64,000 nt of DNA from Tillandsia leiboldiana. Taxonomy: Eukaryota; Streptophyta; Magnoliopsida; Poales; Bromeliaceae. Shown here one piece after another: positions 11,358 through 22,640 of this stretch. The stretch is from contig CM055074.1 of assembly GCA_029204045.2 (NCBI GenBank), positions 15,799,164-15,863,163 on the forward strand, given 5' to 3'. Positions within the stretch are counted from its first letter, which is position 1. Each line of letters starts with the position of its first letter. Made by a program: the position numbers and the translations under genes. The notes under the pieces are model-generated. The model saw nothing but the letters and a program-made list of their open reading frames with translations. It ran no database searches and had not been told where the DNA came from.

Positions 11358-11457
11358 NNNNNNNNNNNNNNNNNNNNNNNNNNNNNNNNNNNNNNNNNNN
11401 NNNNNNNNNNNNNNNNNNNNNNNNNNNNNNNNNNNNNNNNNNNNNNNNNNNNNNNNN
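11358..11457. other. Assembly gap, exactly 100 N
   Basis: One hundred N is the conventional placeholder for a gap of unknown size. The sequence left of it belongs to copia gag and the sequence right of it to the region downstream of copia RNase H, so the two sides are not adjacent parts of one element. Confidence 0.98.
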
Positions 11458-12068
11458 TTTAGTGGCGCCAACAGTATTGCCACTTTAAATTAATAATTAT
11501 GGCAACAATGGCTACAAAATTGTTAATTTAGTGGCGAAAATAGTATTGTCACGTTAAGTTAAAAAACTGTGTGTTATTTAGTGGCGAAATGTTCGCCACC
11601 ATAGTAGCCCATATAGGTGCAATAAAACAATAACATTTCGGTGGCGATAGTAGTATTGCACTTTAAAGATTAAGAAATTAGTGACAGTTATGTTTTTATT
11701 GCCACCAATAAATAACCATACAGTGGCGATAAATTTGTCAGTTAGTGCGAAAATAGTATTACCACTTGTAAAGTTAATAAAAGTCAATGGTAGTTAGATT
11801 TATCGCCACTATAACATAAATCCTACGTGTCGACAAAAATATCATTTAGTGGCGCAAAGATAAAAGTATTGCCATTTTTAGTTCCATAATTATACCGACC
11901 TTGTTTGATATTCCAGTATTTCAACATCCATTTTTGACAAAATTTTGAAACAACTGGTAGCTTTGCCACAATGTTATGCTTCGGAGACGAGTGGTAGCTC
12001 TTTCCTCCATGGGTGGTAGTTTTCACACTCCTCATTGGGATGTAACTCTTTCCACATCTTTTGAGCAT
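11458..12068. repeat. AT-rich region with interspersed GTGGCGA repeats
   Basis: Degenerate copies of TTTAGTGGCGAAAATAGTAT and of its complement, with ATTGCCAC, recur at about 40-110 bp spacing from 11,458 to 11,880, in both orientations. Such subterminal motifs are typical of ends of CACTA/Spm-type DNA transposons, but no terminal inverted repeat or transposase is visible because the left side is the gap. From about 11,990 to 12,080 the sequence instead resembles 53,084-53,170 of copia 2 on the opposite strand. There is no convincing gene. Confidence 0.5.
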
Positions 12069-12424
12069 AAATATTTTAACAAACTCCCCCTCAATTGGCT
12101 ATCAATTATTTAAGATATAAGTATTCAACCAAAATTGATCTCGATTTCATACTTAACTCAATTTTCAAATAAGATAAAAACTATACCAAGAGATCATTGA
12201 GAGAGAAATTGACTTTGATCAATTAAAGAGACTTATTGACATAAATGATCATTGCATCAAATGAATTATTATGATATCCAAAACATAATAAATTTCTAAT
12301 ATATGAAAGGATGCAATTAAAGTCAATTACATAGCTCCAATTAATGTTCTATGTACAAACATAGATAATGAACAAAACACAAAAAAAAAACCTAACCTAA
12401 GCAATGATTTCAAAAAGTGTTATT
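12069..12424 (-). other. Non-coding region downstream of copia 1 pol
   Basis: This is the AT-rich sequence after the RNase H stop. It includes a polypurine-like tract at 12,084-12,094 (minus strand GAGGGGGAG) followed by TGTTAAAAT. It looks like an LTR junction, but the 5' LTR of this element starts TGTTAAGGAATT, so I treat it as an extra polypurine tract. No gene is seen. Confidence 0.5.
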
Positions 12425-13737
12425 TCAAAGAAAGCATTCCAATTGCTTTACGCAAATGAATAAACGTTTTTGATCCAAAGGTTTTGTTAAAATGTCAGCT
12501 AATTGATCCTCAGTTGAAATATAAGAAATTTGAAGAATATTTGATTCAACTAGCTCTCTTAGAAAATGATATCTAAGTTCAATGTGTTTTGTTCTCGAGT
12601 GCAACACAGGGTTTTTAGAAATATTTATAGCACTTGTGTTGTCACAAAGAATAGTTACCGAAGTTGCTGAAATTCGGAAGTCGCTCAACATGCTTTTCAT
12701 CCAAATGAGTTGAGTTGAACAACTACCCGCTGAAATATATTCCGCTTCGGCAGTCGAGAGTGCTATGCAGTTTTGCTTTTTACTATGCCATGCAACAAGG
12801 CAATGGCCAAGATAAAAACATGCACCACTCGTACTTTTCCGATCATCCACAGATCCTGCCCAATCGGCATCTGAATATCCTATAATGTCAAGAGTTGTTC
12901 CCATAGGATACCAAATTCCGAAATTCAGTGTTCCTTTGACGTACCGGATGATCCTTTTCACCGCTTTCAGGTGAACCTCCTTTGGTGCTGATTGATATCT
13001 CGCGCAGATCCCAACACTAAAGGATATATCCGGGCGACTAGCCGTGAGGTAGAGTAGACTTCCAATCATGCTGCGATAAAGCTTCTCGTCTACACTTCAC
13101 TAAGAGATTCACTTCCTAATCCCTTATTGCTAGTTCCCATTGGAGTCGGAAAATCTTTAGAATTTTCTAATCCAATTTCTTCACCAACTCCCTTGCATAC
13201 TTGGATTGGCACAAATGGATGCCTTCTTCATTTTGTTTCACTTGCAATCCAAGAAAGTATGTCAGTTCGCCCATCATAGACATCTCAAATTCGCTTTCCA
13301 TGGTTTCAGCGAATTTAGAAGCATCATTGTCTCTAGTTGCACCAAATACAATGTCATCGACATAGATTTGTGCCACAATGAAGTTATCCTGATAATGCTT
13401 CACAAAGAGAGTCCGATCTGCTCCCCCTCGAGTATAGCCCTTTTCCAATAGGTGCTTTGTCAACCTTTCGTACCATGCTCGCGGTGCTTGTTTTAGACCG
13501 TAAAGAGCCTTTTTCAAACGAAAAACATGGTTAGGTTGTTTATAGTCTACAAAACCTTTCGGTTGAGCCACATAAACTTCCTCATTTAAAAATCCATTTA
13601 AAAACGCGCTCTTAACGTCCATTTGAAAGAGTTTGATTTTAAAATGACAAGCAATCGCGAACAAGATACGAATGACTCGAGCGAGCTAACAGGGGCGAAC
13701 GTCTCATCAAAGTCTATACCTTCAATTTGTGAGTAGC
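12425..13737 (-). pseudogene. Copia 1 reverse transcriptase (C-terminal part) and RNase H
   Basis: Two minus-strand frames. The first (13,664-13,167) shows the copia RT motifs QMDVKSAFLNG, LKKALYGLKQAPRAWY and the catalytic YVDD (codons near 13,350). The second (13,069-12,425) holds the RNase H module with SDADWAG, STAEAEYI and a TKHIELRYHF-like end. Between them (about 13,070-13,166) the frame shifts more than once, and between 13,737 and 13,664 at least once more. These breaks lie in the error-rich start of the contig right of the gap, so some may be sequencing errors. The segment ends at the GTAGC where gypsy B entered. The enzyme would copy element RNA and remove the RNA strand. Confidence 0.88.
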
Positions 13738-14010
13738 TGTAAGACCCGGTCTTTCCTAAACCCTTCTTGTCACCCTCTTCTTGTAATGTCCGACCGAGGG
13801 CCTCATTTTTGGTGTTTTTCCGGATAGACCGTCGGCGGCCAGCAGATAATTTTAGGCGGTAGAGCTCGCGGAGCGGAGCGCGCGGGCGTGATTGGTTTCA
13901 ATTTCCGACTTTCGGTCCGACCAGAATTAATTCGCGAAGTTGGGGCCCTCTTGGGCGCCCGGGATCCGTGCTGGCGACCCGCACGTCTTTTGAGGTAAAC
14001 CCTAACTTTT

Positions 14011-14020
14011 TATATATATA
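14011..14020 (+). promoter_or_regulatory. TATA box of gypsy B 5' LTR
   Basis: TATATATATA at the same relative place as in the other LTRs of this element, about 275 bp from the LTR start. This is the copy that would drive the genomic RNA. Confidence 0.6.
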
Positions 14021-14265
14021 GCCGGATGGGATAGGAATTAGGGTTCCGTCCTTTGCCGCCTCTTTTCTTTTTCTTCTTCCCTCGTAGCCGCCGGCAAGGA
14101 GTAACGAGGGACTCGGGCGAGGGTGGACCGGTGGAGCAAGCGGACGATCCCTCTCCTTCCCCCTCTTTCGCGCATCGAGGTGAGTCGGGGTGCGTTCTTT
14201 TTCGTATTCGAGTTTCTTTGCTTTTGTGGTCACGAGGAGGGAGGGGGGGCGGTGCCGTCGCGCAC

Positions 14266-15030
14266 CGCCGCGCGCGGGCTGGTGCCGCGCGGGGTCGCCC
14301 CGCACCGCGGGCAGCGCACCGCGCGGCGCTTGTCCGCTCGGGGCCGCCCGCAGGAGGGGCGCCCGCGGGCTGGTGCCCGCGGGGTCGCCCCGCACGCGGG
14401 CGCGCACCCGCGCGGCGCTGGCCGCGCGGGGCCGCCCGCAGGTGGGGCGCCCGCGCGGGCTGGTGCCGCGCGGGGTCGCCCCCCCCGCCGGGCCGCCCAC
14501 CCCCCCCGGCCGGCCCCCCGCGCCGCGGGCCCCCCCCGCCGCACCGCGGGCAGCGCACCCGCGCGGCGCCTGGGCCGCGCGGGGGCCGCCCGCAGGGGGG
14601 CGCCCGCGCGGGCTGGTGCCGCGCGGGGTCGCCCCGCACCGCGGGCAGCGCACCCGCGCGGCGCTGGCCCGCGGGGCCGCCCGCAGGTGGGGCGCCCGCG
14701 CGGGCTGGTGCCGCGCGGGGTCGCCCCGCACCGCGGGCAGCGCCGCCGCGCGGTGCTTGGCCGCGCGGGGCCCCCGCAGAGGGGCGCCCGCGCGGGTCGC
14801 CCGCACCGCGGGCAGCGCGCCCGCGCGGCGCTTGGTGCCGCGCGGGGCCGCCCGCAGGAGGGGCGCCCGCGCGGGCTGGTGCCGCGCGGGGCCCGCACCG
14901 CGGCAGCGCGCCCCGCGCGGGCTGGTGCCGCACGGGGGGTCGCCCCGCACCGCGGGCAGCGCGCCCGCGCGGCGCCGGCGCGCGGGGGCCGCCCGCAGGT
15001 GGGTCACCCGCGCGGGCTGGTGCCGCGCGG
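14266..15030 (+). repeat. Expanded, degenerate 94-bp GC-rich tandem repeat
   Basis: The GGGCTGGTGC landmark occurs eight times plus one damaged copy, against six in the other LTRs. A C-rich stretch near 14,480-14,540 is unlike any unit elsewhere and may be consensus error in extreme GC. Confidence 0.8.
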
Positions 15031-16459
15031 GCTGTGCCCAGGCGGAGTGTGCGCCGCACGGGCCGGTGCCGTGCGGGGAACTCCGCCGCACGTTGTTGGG
15101 AGTCGGTGTGAGTTTCGGGACCCCTAAGTCTGACTTGCCCATGTTCCTTCAGGAGTGCGGGACGCTGTTGGCGACTGGTGCACGGACGCGGACGGGCGAA
15201 CGCAGGACGACGCACACACGGTGGGTAAATTCCGTGGATTGGGGGAATAGGAATTTACTGATAGAAATAGTATGTTGGGGCAAGGTTGAATTGTTAGTCC
15301 TCCTTCTGTTTATGCACTAACCCTGTTATATTATTGCACTTAATATCAATCTGAGGCTCAAGTTTTGCTACACGCACACCAGCGGTTTGGCCACCGCAAG
15401 GGTGTGCTTTTCCGGAAAAGTGGTACGGTTGACCCTGGGACCCACGCGACGGTGGCGTTAGGAATGGGCCCTCATGGGTGGGGGTGTGAGCGTGATGTCG
15501 AGGCAGGTGCTCGGCGGCCGATGCAGGTGCTCGGCGGTGGACATCGGGAAAGGTGCCCGATGTTGTTTTGATACAGGTGTGGTTAACGCGGACGATGCAT
15601 GAGAGGGATGGTTGCTCCGGTTTTTTGTGGTTTGCCCTATTTTGTTTCTCTTATGCTTATCATGCTATTTCTAGTCACTGACTTCCCACTCCGTGACAAG
15701 TTCGTCCAGGGGCGAGTGCTAGGGCACCGGTGAGGCCGCGAGAGTGTTGTTCTGACTTTTAGTGACTTCAGATACAGTGACTCTTCTTTCCCTTTTCTTT
15801 TATTACTCATGCTAGCTAGTTGTGGATTGCGACACCCCCCGTGGGTCGAAGGTGATGTTGCCTTTTCCCTTTTCGAATAAACGAATGATTGTTACATTCT
15901 TTCTTACTTGGCCATTTTAAACAACGAAAAGCAAAGAAAACCGTTTGCAAAAACTACTTTTAAAACGTGGGGTGTCATGTGGGCACCGAATTTACAAACC
16001 TTGTGGAATTTATGTGTTTGCGAACTGTTTTCACAAAGTTCGGCATCGAGTGGGTGCCGTTGTCAAACCCTGTGGATTTATGTGGCTTTCAAACGGTCTT
16101 TCCTAAATGATGGCATCGTGTGGATGCCGCTTTCAAAACCTTGTCATTATTATCCTTTCAAAACATCGGCCTCTATGTTCTAAGTGAATACGAGAATGTC
16201 ATGTGAGTTGTTTGGTTGTATGTGTACGGACCCCAACTGATGCGGTTAGAGATTGTATGTGCTACACCTTGTGAGACACTTTGTAATTGAGACGCGTGCA
16301 TATACAAAGGAGACTCTGCCCATTTGCAGAGTGAATTTGTGTATGCGGCGGGTCTGGACACGCACCGGGGAGCATTGGTTTACAAAAAAAAAATATATGG
16401 CTGAATTAGGGGCATCGGTGGCTCCTCTTCCGCGCGATCCGAACCCCCGGGGCGTGACA

Positions 16460-16695
16460 GATTAAGATGGTATCAGAGAGGTATACTTTAACCACAACAG
16501 TCGGGGCCTAACATCCACAGGGGCGCAATACTCTGGCTACTGATTAATAAAGTAAACTAGGGGATATATAAGTAAACGCGAGGTGCTCGTTGAGGGAAAG
16601 GGGGGATTAGTGTTGTTCTTCCTTTCAGGGCCAGCGTTTGCGGTGTTCCGTTTTGTTTAAACTAGGAGTAACTGGTTCGTGCAAATGTTCAGATC
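16460..16695 (+). other. Leader with tRNA-Met primer-binding site, gypsy B
   Basis: TGGTATCAGAG at 16,468-16,478, eight bases after the LTR. The rest is non-coding and nearly identical to 1039-1273. Confidence 0.85.
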
Positions 16696-18720
16696 ATGGC
16701 CAGGACTAGATCCACTGCCGAGGACACGGGGGGCGGACGCAGCGGTAATGACGACCGCGGAGAACCAGCTCCTGAGGCAAGCAGCTACGGGAGATGGCGG
16801 GGGGCAGTTGGCAGCCCTGACCGACCACGTGCGCCAACGGACACAGCAACAGCAGGCCGCTGCGACGGCGGAGGTTGCCCTGGGCCCTCCCCGGGCAGCT
16901 GCACCGGCGATGGGACCGCCGACGATGGAGGCCGAGGGGGGGGCTGCCCCTACCCGGGTCTCGGCGCCTAAGGTGCCCTTAACCCAACCGACGGCGCCAG
17001 AGGGTGGCCCCTTCGGCGGGCCAACGGCAAGACCGGGCGCCGACACCGATCGTCGGTGTTGCTCCGAGTGAGACGTAGTGCTACCACTCCTGCCCGCGAC
17101 CGCCAACCGTCGCGAAGGAGGGGCGATTCTACCAAACGAGCGAGACCGCGTGCGCGCCAACCTGGCCAACTTCAAGAAGTACGACCCGCCTGTGTTCGAG
17201 GGGGACACGACAGACCCCTGGGTCGTGGAGAAGTGGGTGGATACAATGGAGAAATTATTTGAGGAACCTATTGATGGAAGACCACGAGCGGATCCCCCTG
17301 GCTGCCCACTTTCTCGAGGGGAATGCCCGCATTTGGTGGAAGACTGTACGTCCCGGCTCTGCGACGGGCTCTACCCTTCCGTCATGGACTACCTTTAAAC
17401 AGCAGCTGTTCGGGGCGTTCTTTACCAACAGCGTGAAGAAACAACTGGAGGACGACCTCAACCACATCAGGCAGGGAACCAAAACAGTAATGGAGTACCA
17501 GAGGGAGTTCGTGAGACTGGCGAACTGTGTCCCGTTCGTCATTCGGGATGAATCTATAAGGCGCAACTGTTTGTGGATGGATTGAGGACTGACATTTTCC
17601 AAGTGGTGGACGCGGTAGATCTGCATACCTTTCAGAAGGTGGTCGACCGAGCCACCATTGTTGAGCGAGGCTTGGCCGTCACGCGCGCCCGAAGGGAAGG
17701 CCCCCACCAGCAAGACGACAGGAAGCGGACTCAGACGACTTCAGTGGGAGGGGGCTCCTCTAGCGGGAATCGGCCCTCTAAGCGGTGGAGGCCCCAGCAG
17801 AGGACCAGGGGGAGCGCCAGGAGAGGGACAACGCTCAGACGATCGGCCTTGCGTGATCTGCGGCGGGGTGCACCGAGTGATGGAATGCTCCAAGAGACAG
17901 GACCATTGCTTCCGAGTGGCAAGCAGGGGCACTTGCGTTTCAACTGCCCCCTAAACCAAGGCACCGCATCTTCAGCAGCCTCCGTGCCGTCACCCCAGCA
18001 CGCAGGGCGAGGGAAAGCTCCGATGGCGTCGGCCCCCAGACCGCCAGCACCCCGATCTGCAGGGGACAGGCCACCACCTTCGGGAGGCCGCGTCCTACTC
18101 GATGAGTCAGCAGGAGACCGCCCGTCTGAGCACGTCGTCGGCAGGTATCACTCTTGCTTCTGTTTATCGCGCTAGAACCCTTTTTGACACCGGGGCGACC
18201 CTCTCGTTTATGTCTCGTGACTTTCGCACTGACCCATGGTTTTGAGTTGAGACCCTTACCCAGTGTGATGACTGTACACACCGCGGGGGGATCCCTGGAG
18301 GCTCGCAATCTTGTAACCTTCCTGCCCTATAAGGATGGGAAGGCTCCCGTTGCCCCTGGGATCTGGTAGTCATTCCATTGTAAAGAGTATGATGTAGTGC
18401 TCGAAATGGATTGGCTCACGTGGTACTTTGCAGTCATCGACTGCGAGAAGCGCGAGGTGCGGCTGCTGTACCCCGATTTTCCGGAGAACGTGTACTTGGC
18501 ATGCAAGAGCGTTTCCTTCTTCTTCCATCATTCCTGCATCGCGAGCCAGGGAAACTGGTTTGAGGGTGGGTGTATGGCCTACTTGGCGTCGGTGGTTCTG
18601 GCCACTGGACCCTTTACGGCACTCTCCGACATCCCCGTGGGTGAGGGACTTCCCAGATGTCTTTCCGGCCCGAACTACCTGGTTTACCCCCCGAGCGAGA
18701 AGTTGTTTTTTCCAATTGAG
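16696..18720 (+). pseudogene. Gag-protease region of gypsy B, multiply frameshifted
   Basis: It is homologous base for base to 1274-3290 of copy A, with the same ATG at 16,696. Extra or missing single bases, mostly in G or C runs, break the frame about every 100-300 bp (for example near 16,730, 16,780, 17,010, 17,265, 17,555 and 17,915). The Gag core, the CCHC knuckle (one base lost inside it near 17,916) and the protease DTG near 18,187 can still be followed across frames. Copy A has this region open. The pattern of indels with few substitutions suggests poor consensus near a contig start more than biological decay. Confidence 0.88.
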
Positions 18721-20231
18721 CTTCCACCCGGCACACGACCAATCACGAAGGCCCCCTACAGGATGGCCTTCGCGGAGCTGAAGGAACTTAAGGCGCAGCT
18801 GCAGGACCTTCTGGACAGGGGGTTTATCAGACCGAGTGTGTCCCCTTGGGGCGCACCTGTTCTCTTTGTGCGAAAGAAAGACGGGAGCTTGCGGTTGTGC
18901 ATCGACTACCGGGAAATCAATAAGGTCACAGTGAAAAACAAGTATCCCCTACCTAGGATTGATGACCTCTTTGACCAGCTGCGGGGTGCAACAGTCTTCT
19001 CAAAGATTGACCTGCAGTCGGGCTACCACCAGCTCAGAGTTCAAGACGAGGATATTCCGAAGACGGCATTCCGGACTCGGTATGGCCACTACGAGTTCAC
19101 AGTGATGCCATTCGAGCATACCAATGCCCCAGCAGTGTTCATGGACATGATGAACCGGGTTTTTAGACCCTTCCTGGATCAGTTCGTGGTGGTCTTCATC
19201 GACGACATCCTGATCTACTCCACCACCGATGAGAAACACGAGGAGCACCTACGAATTGTTCTGCAGACTCTTAGGGAGCAGGAGTTGTTCGCAAAACTTA
19301 AGAAATGCGAGTTTTGGCTTCGCGAGGTGGGATTTCTAGGGCATATCATTTCAACAGTGGGAATCGCAGTGGATCCCAAGAAGGTGGAGTCGGTGACCGA
19401 CTGGCCCCAGCCGACCACGGTGACAGAGATGCGCAGCTTCCTGGGCCTTGCAGGGTACTACAGGCGTTTCGTGAAGGTTTCTCGAAGATTGCGACCCCTC
19501 TGAACCGCCTAACCCGGAAAGAAGTAAAGTTCATTTGGACGACCCAATGCCAAGAAAACTTTGAAGAACTTAAGAAGCGGTTAACAAGAGCGCCTGTGCT
19601 TGCCTTACCAACACCCGGGGAAGACTACGAAGTTTACTGCGATGCATCGCGAATAGGACTGGGAGGAGTACTAATGCAGCAAGGAAGAGTCATAGCCTAT
19701 GCCTCAAGGCAACTCAAGGATTACAAGCAGAACTACCCGATCCATGACTTGGAGCTTGCCGCAGTGGCCTTCGTTCTGAAACTGTGGAGGCACTATCTCT
19801 ACGGTGTGCATTGCAACGTGTTCTCGGACCACCAAAGCCTTAAGTACCTTTTCACCCAGAAGGAGCTTAACCTACGGCAGAGGAGGTGGTTGGAGCTACT
19901 GAAGGATTACGACTTAACCATCCAATACCACCCGGGGAAAGCAAACGTGGTAGCTGATGCCCTAAGCAGGAAGGGACAAGCAGAAGGAACTTTGGCGGGC
20001 ACGATCACGCAGCAGAATGACTTGATCGCGGAGTTCTCACGACTGAGATTGGAGGTGGTACCAGCAGGGACGGTCGAGCGACTTTTGTCTTTAACAGTCG
20101 CGCCGACCCTATTGGAGAGGATTCGAGAAGGCCAAGGTGCGGATCCACAGCTACAGCTGGAACGAGATAAGATTTCACCGGAACAGAAGGGAGACTTTGC
20201 AGTGGGGACAGACGGCACCCTTCGGTTCTGA
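18721..20231 (+). pseudogene. Reverse transcriptase and RNase H of gypsy B
   Basis: It is nearly identical to 3283-4795 of copy A. RT runs to about 19,470, with the IDD pair near 19,200. One G is missing near 19,473 relative to A, which moves RNase H (about 19,475-20,231) into another frame. It ends at the shared TGA 20,229-20,231. The function would be cDNA synthesis and RNA removal. The single missing base is the only difference I can see in this 1.5 kb, so it may be an assembly error. Confidence 0.88.
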
Positions 20232-21547
20232 GGGCGGATTTGCGTGCCTGATCTGCCGGACCTAAAGAAGGAAATCCTGACTGAAGCACATTGCGCCCCC
20301 TACGTGGCGCACCCCGGAGGCACCAAGATGTACCGGGATCTCCGACAGACCTTCTGGTGGCCAAGATTGAAGGGAGACGTGACGCTGTTTGTGGCACACT
20401 GCTTGATTTGCCAACAGGTGAAAGCCGAGCATCAACGACCGGCGGGGAAATTGCAGCCTCTACCCGTGCCCGAATGGAAATGGGACCAAATCACGATGGA
20501 CTTCGTCACCGGATTTCCACGTTCGCAGCAGGGACACGACGCCATCTGGGTTGTCGTGGATCGGTTAACAAAGTCAGCTCATTTCCTACCCATCCACACG
20601 ACCTGGACACGCGACCGGCTGGCTCAAGTCTACATCAACGAGATTGTGAGGCTACACGGGGGTGCCGACATCGATTACTTCGGACAGAGACACAAGGTTC
20701 GTTTCGAACTTTTGGCAGAGTCTACAACGAGCCTTGGGGACCAAGTTACACTTTAGCTCAGCCTTTCACCCCCAGACGGATGGGCAATCCGAGCGGGTGA
20801 TTCAGATACTCGAGGACATGCTCCGAGCTTGCGTACTGGATTGGGAGACGGATGGTCGCGCTACCTACCCCTTGCAGAGTTCGCTTATAACAACAGCTAC
20901 CAAGCAAGCATCCAGATGGCGCCGTACGAAGCATTGTACGGCAGACGCTGTAGATCCCCGATCTGTTGGGACGATCTGGGGGAGCGAAAGTTTTTGGGGC
21001 CGGACTTGGTGGTTGAGACTGAGGAAAAGGTGCGCCTCTCAGGCGACGATTGGCGACCGCCCAGAGCCGGCAGAAGAGCTATGCAGACCGGAGACGTCGC
21101 GACTTGGAATTCCAGGTGGGAGAGCACGTGTTGTTGCGGGTGTCGCCGTCAAAAGGGGTGAAGCGGTTTGGGTTGAGAGGCAAGTTAAGCCCACGGTACG
21201 TGGGGCCGTTTGAGATTCTGGAGCGCATCGGCCCGGTAGCCTACCGCCTCGCCCTACCACCGAACCTTGACCGAGTTCATGATGTGTTCCACGTATCCAT
21301 GCTTCGGAAGTACCTCCCCGACCCATCGCGAGTGCTCGACGTCTCCGCAATTGAGCTTAAAGAGGACTTAAGTTTCGCGGAAGTACCGGTACGGATCCTA
21401 GCCCGAGAGGACAAAAAGCTGCGAAGTCGGACAATTCCCTACGTGAAGGTGCTTTGGAGCAATCAGGAAGAGCGTGAGGCAACTTGGGAACCCGAATCAA
21501 AGATGAGGGAGTGCTACCCGGACCTCTTCGCCGCGGGGGAAGTATAA
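20232..21547 (+). pseudogene. Integrase and chromodomain of gypsy B
   Basis: The same modules as 4796-6111: H-H-C-C finger, DD35E core, GPF/Y and chromodomain, with stop at 21,545-21,547. Besides the shared frameshift near 21,035, this copy has one extra G near 20,655 and one lost T near 20,843 relative to A, both in homopolymers. The catalytic core is thus split over three frames. Confidence 0.88.
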
Positions 21548-21856
21548 GTTTCGGGGACGAAACTTGTTTTTAGCGGTGAGTGGTGTAAGACCCGGTCTTT
21601 CCTAAACCCTTCTTGTCACCCTCTTCTTGTAATGTCAGACCGAGGGCCTCATTTTTGGTGTTTTTTCCGGACAGACCGTCGGGGCCCGCAGATAATTTAG
21701 GCGGTAGAGCTCGCGGAGCGGAGCGCGCGGGCGCGATCGGTTTCAATTTCCGACTTCCGGTTCGATCAGAATTAATTCGCGAAGTTGGGGCCCCCTTGGG
21801 CGCCCCGGGATCTGTGCTGGCGACCCGCACGTCTTTTGAGGTAAACCCTAACTTTT

Positions 21857-21866
21857 TATATATATA
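21857..21866 (+). promoter_or_regulatory. TATA box of gypsy B 3' LTR
   Basis: TATATATATA at the standard position in this LTR family. A promoter here could drive antisense transcription across copia 1. Confidence 0.55.
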
Positions 21867-22144
21867 GCCGGATGGGAATAGGAAATTAGGGTTCCTTCCT
21901 TTGGCCGCCTCTTTTCTTTTTCTTCTTCCCTCGTAGCCGCCGGCAAGGAGTAACCGAGGACTCGGGCGAGGGTGGACCGGTGGAGCAAGCGGACGATCCC
22001 TCTCCTTCCCCTCTTTCGCGCATCGAGGTGAGTCGGGGGTGCGTTCTTTTTCGTATTCGAGTTTCTTTGCTTTTGTGGTCACGAGGAGGGAGGGGGGGCG
22101 GTGCCGTCGCGCACCGCCGTGCGCGGGGCCGGTCGCGGGTGGGG

Positions 22145-22640
22145 GGGCCCGCGCGGGCTGGTGCCGCGCGGGTCGCCCCGCACCGCGGGCAGCGCACCCG
22201 CGCGGCGCTTGTCCGCGCGGGGCCGCCCGCAGGAGGGGCGCCCGCGCGGGCTGGTGCCGCGCGGGGTCGCCCCGCACCGCGGGCAGCGCACCCGCGCGGC
22301 GCCTGGCCGCGCGGGGCCGCCCGCAGGTGGGGCGCCCGCGCGGGCTGGTGCCGCGCGGGGTCGCCCCGCACCGCGGGCAGCGTACCCGCGCGGCGCCAGG
22401 CCGGGCGGGGCCGCCCGTAGGTGGGGCGCCCGCGCGGGCTGGTGCCGCGCGGGGTCGCCCCGCACCGCGGGCAGCGCACCCGCGCGGCGCCTGGCCGCGC
22501 GGGGCCGCCCGCAGGTGGGGCGCCCGCGCGGGCTGGTGCCGCGCGGGGTCGCCCCGCACCGCGGGCAGCGCACCCGCGCGGCGCTTGGCCGCGCAGGGCC
22601 GCCCGCAGGAGGGGCGCCCGCGCGGGTTGGTGCCGCGCAG
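22145..22640 (+). repeat. 94-bp GC-rich tandem repeat, gypsy B 3' LTR
   Basis: About 5.3 units, almost identical to 6707-7205. Confidence 0.88.

Larger units (their letters stand above)
13738..16459 (+). repeat. 5' LTR of gypsy B (2722 bp)
   Basis: It runs from TGTAAGACCC to GGCGTGACA. It is about 225 bp longer than the 3' LTR, mainly because the GC-rich block (about 14,266-15,030) holds eight or nine degenerate 94-bp units instead of about five. It carries the 5'-type diagnostic bases seen in the 5' LTR of A. Confidence 0.92.

Noticed and set aside
12060..12095. 3' LTR junction of copia 1 (GAGGGGGAG followed by TGTTA)
   Set aside because: The sequence after TGTTA does not match the 5' LTR of the element (27,637-29,002). 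More likely an extra polypurine tract.
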